64,000 nucleotides of DNA from Actinopolyspora biskrensis (GTDB lineage: Bacteria; Actinomycetota; Actinomycetes; Mycobacteriales; Pseudonocardiaceae), in NCBI RefSeq assembly GCF_013408175.1, contig NZ_JACBYW010000006.1:310001-374000 (forward strand). The letters are read 5' to 3'. The notes beneath the pieces are model-generated. The model did not search any database. It worked only from the letters and a program-made list of their open reading frames with translations, and was not told where the DNA came from. Positions within the stretch are counted from its first letter, which is position 1. Every line of letters starts with the position of its first letter. Positions 61,223 to 64,000 of this stretch are shown here, one piece after another. Position numbers and translations under genes: made by a program.

Positions 61223-61845
61223 GATTGGTCGGACTTGATGGATTTGATGCGACTCGGAGTCAGGTAGGAAAATCCGCTAGCAGCATCCTCGAAAAAGGTG
61301 ATCCCCGCTTGAAACCGGCATTCGTCGCCAATGCAGATCTCCGGTGCGACAGTGCAGTCAAGGCCGAAAAAGTTCCCCTCACCTATTCTTACACTGTTTC
61401 CGCAGTGAAAGTTCGGGGAGAAGAAGTTGCCCGACCCGATCCGGGAATGATGCCCGAAAGTGCACCGGTAGTTGACGACGTTATAGCTTCCGACGACGGT
61501 GTTCACACCGATGTAGTTGTCCGGTCCGATCACATTTCCCCCGCCCTCGATCGCTACGGGATCGAGGTGGGAAGAGGGGTGGATGATGTTGACCGGTTCT
61601 AGCTCCCGGGCCGTGATGTACCCCTCGATAACCTCGCGCCGTAGGACCATGTCGGACACGGCGAGGGCCACCCGTGTGCCTTCATTCGGGTCGTATTCGG
61701 CGAGATTCGACCACATCCCGTCCGGCGCGTGTATATCTTCGCCTTCGAGGGCGAGATAGCGCTCGATGCGGAAACCTGATTCCTCGGCGTAGCGCGCCAC
61801 TTCCAGAGCGAACTTTCCTGCCCCTATGGCGACCAGTTCGTTCAC
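61219..61845 (-). CDS. NeuD/PglD-type hexapeptide-repeat acyltransferase
   Basis: 208 residues. A Rossmann-like N-terminus (VAIGAGKFALEVARYAEESGF) is followed by a left-handed beta-helix of hexapeptide repeats (GGGNVIGPDNYIGVNTVVG and SRIGSGNFFSPNFHCGN). The family transfers acetyl or other acyl groups to amino sugars and related amines. Both ends overlap neighbours by four bases, so it is translationally coupled to the ligase and the halogenase genes. Confidence 0.82.
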   Translation of the reverse strand: MNELVAIGAGKFALEVARYAEESGFRIERYLALEGEDIHAPDGMWSNLAEYDPNEGTRVALAVSDMVLRREVIEGYITARELEPVNIIHPSSHLDPVAIEGGGNVIGPDNYIGVNTVVGSYNVVNYRCTFGHHSRIGSGNFFSPNFHCGNSVRIGEGNFFGLDCTVAPEICIGDECRFQAGITFFEDAASGFSYLTPSRIKSIKSDQS

Positions 61846-63206
61846 TCCTGGCCCCTCTTCTTCTTGAACCGGGCTGATACGGGAACCTCATCGATCACCG
61901 TGATCTTGGCGGGCATTTTGAACGGCTCGACCTTGCCGTCGAGGAACTCGCGGACATGTCGCCGGACTTCGTGCTTATTCATCTCGCCGACGGGCTTGAC
62001 CTCGACGTGGACGGCCTGCCCCGTGATGGAGTTCGCATTCCCGTAGACGGCGCAGTAGGCGATTTCAGGGCTGCCCATGAGGATCGATTCGAGTTCGAGC
62101 GGGAGGACCTTCTCGCCACCTACGTTAATGATCTCCTTAGCGCGCCCCTTGACCTTGATATAGCCCTCTTCGTTCTCCTCCACGAGATCGCCGGTCCGGA
62201 ACCAGCCATCTTCGGTTACGGATTCGTTGGAGTAGTTGAGGTAGCCCATAAACTGCGTCTTGGTTCGCAGCTGCAGCTCACCTTCGACAATCCGGTGCTC
62301 GACCCCCTCCTCGGAGATCTTGAAGTACGTACTGGAGGACGACTCGCTCTGCGTGGTCGAGATGCCCGTCTCACTGGTCCCGAAGGTCTGGAGGAGGCGA
62401 GCGCGCGGGAAGGCCGCGTGAACGCGACCGAGCAGCTCCTCCGGCATGGGTTCGGTCCCGTAGGTGATCAGCCGCAGGCTGGAGAGGTCGAACTTCTCGT
62501 GGAACTTGCCGATGAGGATGAGGTTGAGGAACGTCGGGCTGGTCGGGAGTAGGCGGATGCCGTACCGGTCGACTAATGAGCAGATCTCCTCGGGCGTGCG
62601 CCTGGCCGGCACGACTGCGGTGGCCCCGCTGCGCACGACGCCCAGCAGCGAGTTGATCCCCCCGATGTGGTCGGCCAGCAGGAACAGCAGAATGTGCGGT
62701 GGTTTAGCTCCCACGCGTTCACTCGCGCCGATCTTGTCTTCGAGCAGGGCGTCGAAGTTATGCAAGACCGCCTTCGGCGCTCCTGTCGATCCGCTCGAGA
62801 GCAGGACGAGCCCTGAAGAGTCAGCTTCGACCAGCCCTCCGTAGAGGTCTTCGGTCTCACCCGGAGGAGCGTCGAACGGTGTGACCGTGACCTCTGCTTC
62901 CACCTCCAGCACGTGTCGAGGACGACAGGCGTCGCGAACGGCCGTCAGCGTTGTCTCCGTGAACGTCACGACGGGGACCACCACGGCCTTGAAGCGGTAG
63001 AGCGCGAAAAGCGCGGCGATGTGGGAGAACGAGAAGTCCCCTTTGAGGACAACGGGGTCGTGCGGCTTCACCCCCGCCTCGTCCAGCATCGTCTCGATGC
63101 GCCGGATCTCCCCGGCCAGCTCTCCGTACGTGCCGCTCGATTCCTCGTGTACGACTGCCGTGCGGTCTCCCAACCGCTCCAGCCGACCCAACAGGGTCTC
63201 CCTCAT
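61842..63206 (-). CDS. AMP-forming acyl/aryl ligase (ANL superfamily)
   Basis: 454 residues from the ATG at 63206 after GGGAGGA. The phosphate loop LSSGSTGAPKAVLHN, TFGTSETGI, GWFRTGDLVEE and the hinge and lysine region KGRAKEIINVGGEKV are intact. It activates a carboxylic acid as the adenylate and passes it to CoA or a carrier protein. It is shorter than NRPS modules and stands alone, with no fused carrier domain. The substrate cannot be read from the sequence by eye. Confidence 0.85.
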   Translation of the reverse strand: MRETLLGRLERLGDRTAVVHEESSGTYGELAGEIRRIETMLDEAGVKPHDPVVLKGDFSFSHIAALFALYRFKAVVVPVVTFTETTLTAVRDACRPRHVLEVEAEVTVTPFDAPPGETEDLYGGLVEADSSGLVLLSSGSTGAPKAVLHNFDALLEDKIGASERVGAKPPHILLFLLADHIGGINSLLGVVRSGATAVVPARRTPEEICSLVDRYGIRLLPTSPTFLNLILIGKFHEKFDLSSLRLITYGTEPMPEELLGRVHAAFPRARLLQTFGTSETGISTTQSESSSSTYFKISEEGVEHRIVEGELQLRTKTQFMGYLNYSNESVTEDGWFRTGDLVEENEEGYIKVKGRAKEIINVGGEKVLPLELESILMGSPEIAYCAVYGNANSITGQAVHVEVKPVGEMNKHEVRRHVREFLDGKVEPFKMPAKITVIDEVPVSARFKKKRGQE

Positions 63207-63901
63207 TGGATTCCTCCCAGATACAGAGTCTCGCCGGTAACGAAGCCGGATCGGCCAGTGGTCAGGAAGTCGACCGGGCCAACGATGTCCTCCATCTCGC
63301 ACATCCGCCCCATCGTTTGCCGGGCAATGACGGCATCGAGAGTCTCCCGCGCGAGAGTTCGGGTGAGGGCAGTCCGGACCGGCGGCACACCAACCCCATT
63401 TACTCGTATGCCGAACGCGACCAGTTCCTTGCTCATGACACGAGTCAGCTGCTCAACGGCGCTCTTACTCGCCGAGTAGACAAGCTGGCCGTCCAATGCC
63501 CACGGCACGGCAACCGTCGAGATGTTGAGGATCGCCCCGGATTCTTCCGGACTCTTCTGCAACAGCTTGGCGGCCTCCCTGCAGCAGTTTAAAACCGCGA
63601 AGAAGTTAAGGTCGAAAACTTCGCGCGCGGTCTCCTCCGGCGTCATCATGAAATGGTTCATAACCGCTGTTCCAGCATTATTCACCAAAACATCCAAATG
63701 CCCAAACTCGCGGCGAATCGCGCGGAACATGGAGCGCACCTGCGCGCCGTCGGTCAAGTCGATCTCGTGGTGGCGGTACCTGCTATGGTCGATCATCGAG
63801 GACTTTCTACTGCAACCGACCACCGTGTCACCGCGCTCGAGGAAATGTTCGGCCAGTGCCCTTCCTACGCCAGTCCTGGTTCCAGTGACGAGGGTAATCA
63901 T
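63203..63901 (-). CDS. Short-chain dehydrogenase/reductase
   Basis: 232 residues from the ATG at 63901 (an upstream frame to 63970 is not supported). The NADP site is TGTRTGVGRALAEHF, with NNAGTAV and the catalytic YSASK (Tyr, Lys) and a Ser in ISTVAVP. The C-terminus LTTGRSGFVTGETLYLGG is FabG-like. It may reduce a carrier-bound ketone or oxidise an alcohol. Its stop overlaps the ligase start by four bases. Confidence 0.85.
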   Translation of the reverse strand: MITLVTGTRTGVGRALAEHFLERGDTVVGCSRKSSMIDHSRYRHHEIDLTDGAQVRSMFRAIRREFGHLDVLVNNAGTAVMNHFMMTPEETAREVFDLNFFAVLNCCREAAKLLQKSPEESGAILNISTVAVPWALDGQLVYSASKSAVEQLTRVMSKELVAFGIRVNGVGVPPVRTALTRTLARETLDAVIARQTMGRMCEMEDIVGPVDFLTTGRSGFVTGETLYLGGIQ

Positions 63902-63920
63902 CAGAGCGGCGCGTATCCGG

Positions 63921-64000
63921 TCAAGCCGTTTCAGAGACAGCGACGCCAGATTCGAGCAGCTCCGCCTCAATGAAATCGACGAGCCGGCTCACTCTGCTGA
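63921..64000 (-). CDS. C-terminus of an upstream cluster gene, perhaps a carrier protein (partial)
   Basis: The minus-strand frame open at the right edge reads SRLVDFIEAELLESGV and ends ETA before a TGA at 63921, 19 bp before the SDR start. The length and amphipathic pattern fit the last helix of an acyl or peptidyl carrier protein, which this pathway needs. Only about 26 residues are visible, so this is a guess. Confidence 0.35.
   Translation of the reverse strand, partial: SRVSRLVDFIEAELLESGVAVSETA

Overview
The window is GC-rich actinomycete chromosome with dense bidirectional coding. Mca (a mycothiol enzyme), DUF397, a type VII secretion cargo operon, chaplin-like exported peptides and frequent GTG/TTG starts point to the Pseudonocardiales. 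A Saccharopolyspora/Actinopolyspora-like genus is my guess, but the sequence alone cannot fix it.

Positions 1-34000 are a housekeeping backbone. Its gene order resembles what I recall of the Mycobacterium tuberculosis segment from Rv1099c down to Rv1074c: glpX, fumC, phoH, short-chain cis-prenyltransferase, hemolysin III, DUF255, a small membrane protein, mca, DUF4307, greA, metB, a proline-rich antigen, cbs, SGNH hydrolase and a thiolase. Insertions into this order include two trypsin-like proteases flanking a ferredoxin-NADP reductase, a diguanylate cyclase, a GuaB1-type enzyme, two tandem small secreted proteins, a Pnkp-like RNA-repair protein and an hpd/Lrp pair. A dispersed repeat of about 105 bp with an internal palindrome occurs three times between genes, and short GC hairpins recur at gene ends.

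Positions 34080-39540 are an AT-richer island of insertion-sequence debris. It holds a cysteine-rich secreted protein of unknown function, a frameshifted IS5-like element, an ISL3 remnant, and a degenerate IS481 transposase split by two nested IS5-type elements flanked by TTAG. The backbone resumes at a Bax-inhibitor family protein, followed by an extra YidC, an FMN reductase and a cobalamin-type ABC importer (btuF-btuC-btuD order) under a cobalamin riboswitch.

Positions 46883-51887 hold a polymorphic toxin operon: a YbaB-like protein, a WXG/ESX-type small protein, a 1263-residue toxin with a C-terminal YwqJ-like deaminase domain, and a YwqK-like (MORN-repeat) immunity protein. The toxin tip and immunity gene are compositionally different from the rest.

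Positions 52000-56350 are a second accessory patch: a dead MFS transporter, an APC exporter divergent from a LysR regulator, a broken IS5-type element and IS30-like debris. From 56355 to the right edge is part of a biosynthetic cluster. Divergent EctB-like and EctA-like genes lie here without ectC. Beside them a tightly overlapped minus-strand operon encodes a possible carrier protein (cut by the window edge), SDR, AMP-forming ligase, hexapeptide acyltransferase, flavin-dependent halogenase and phosphopantetheinyl transferase. The product is unknown and the cluster continues beyond the window.
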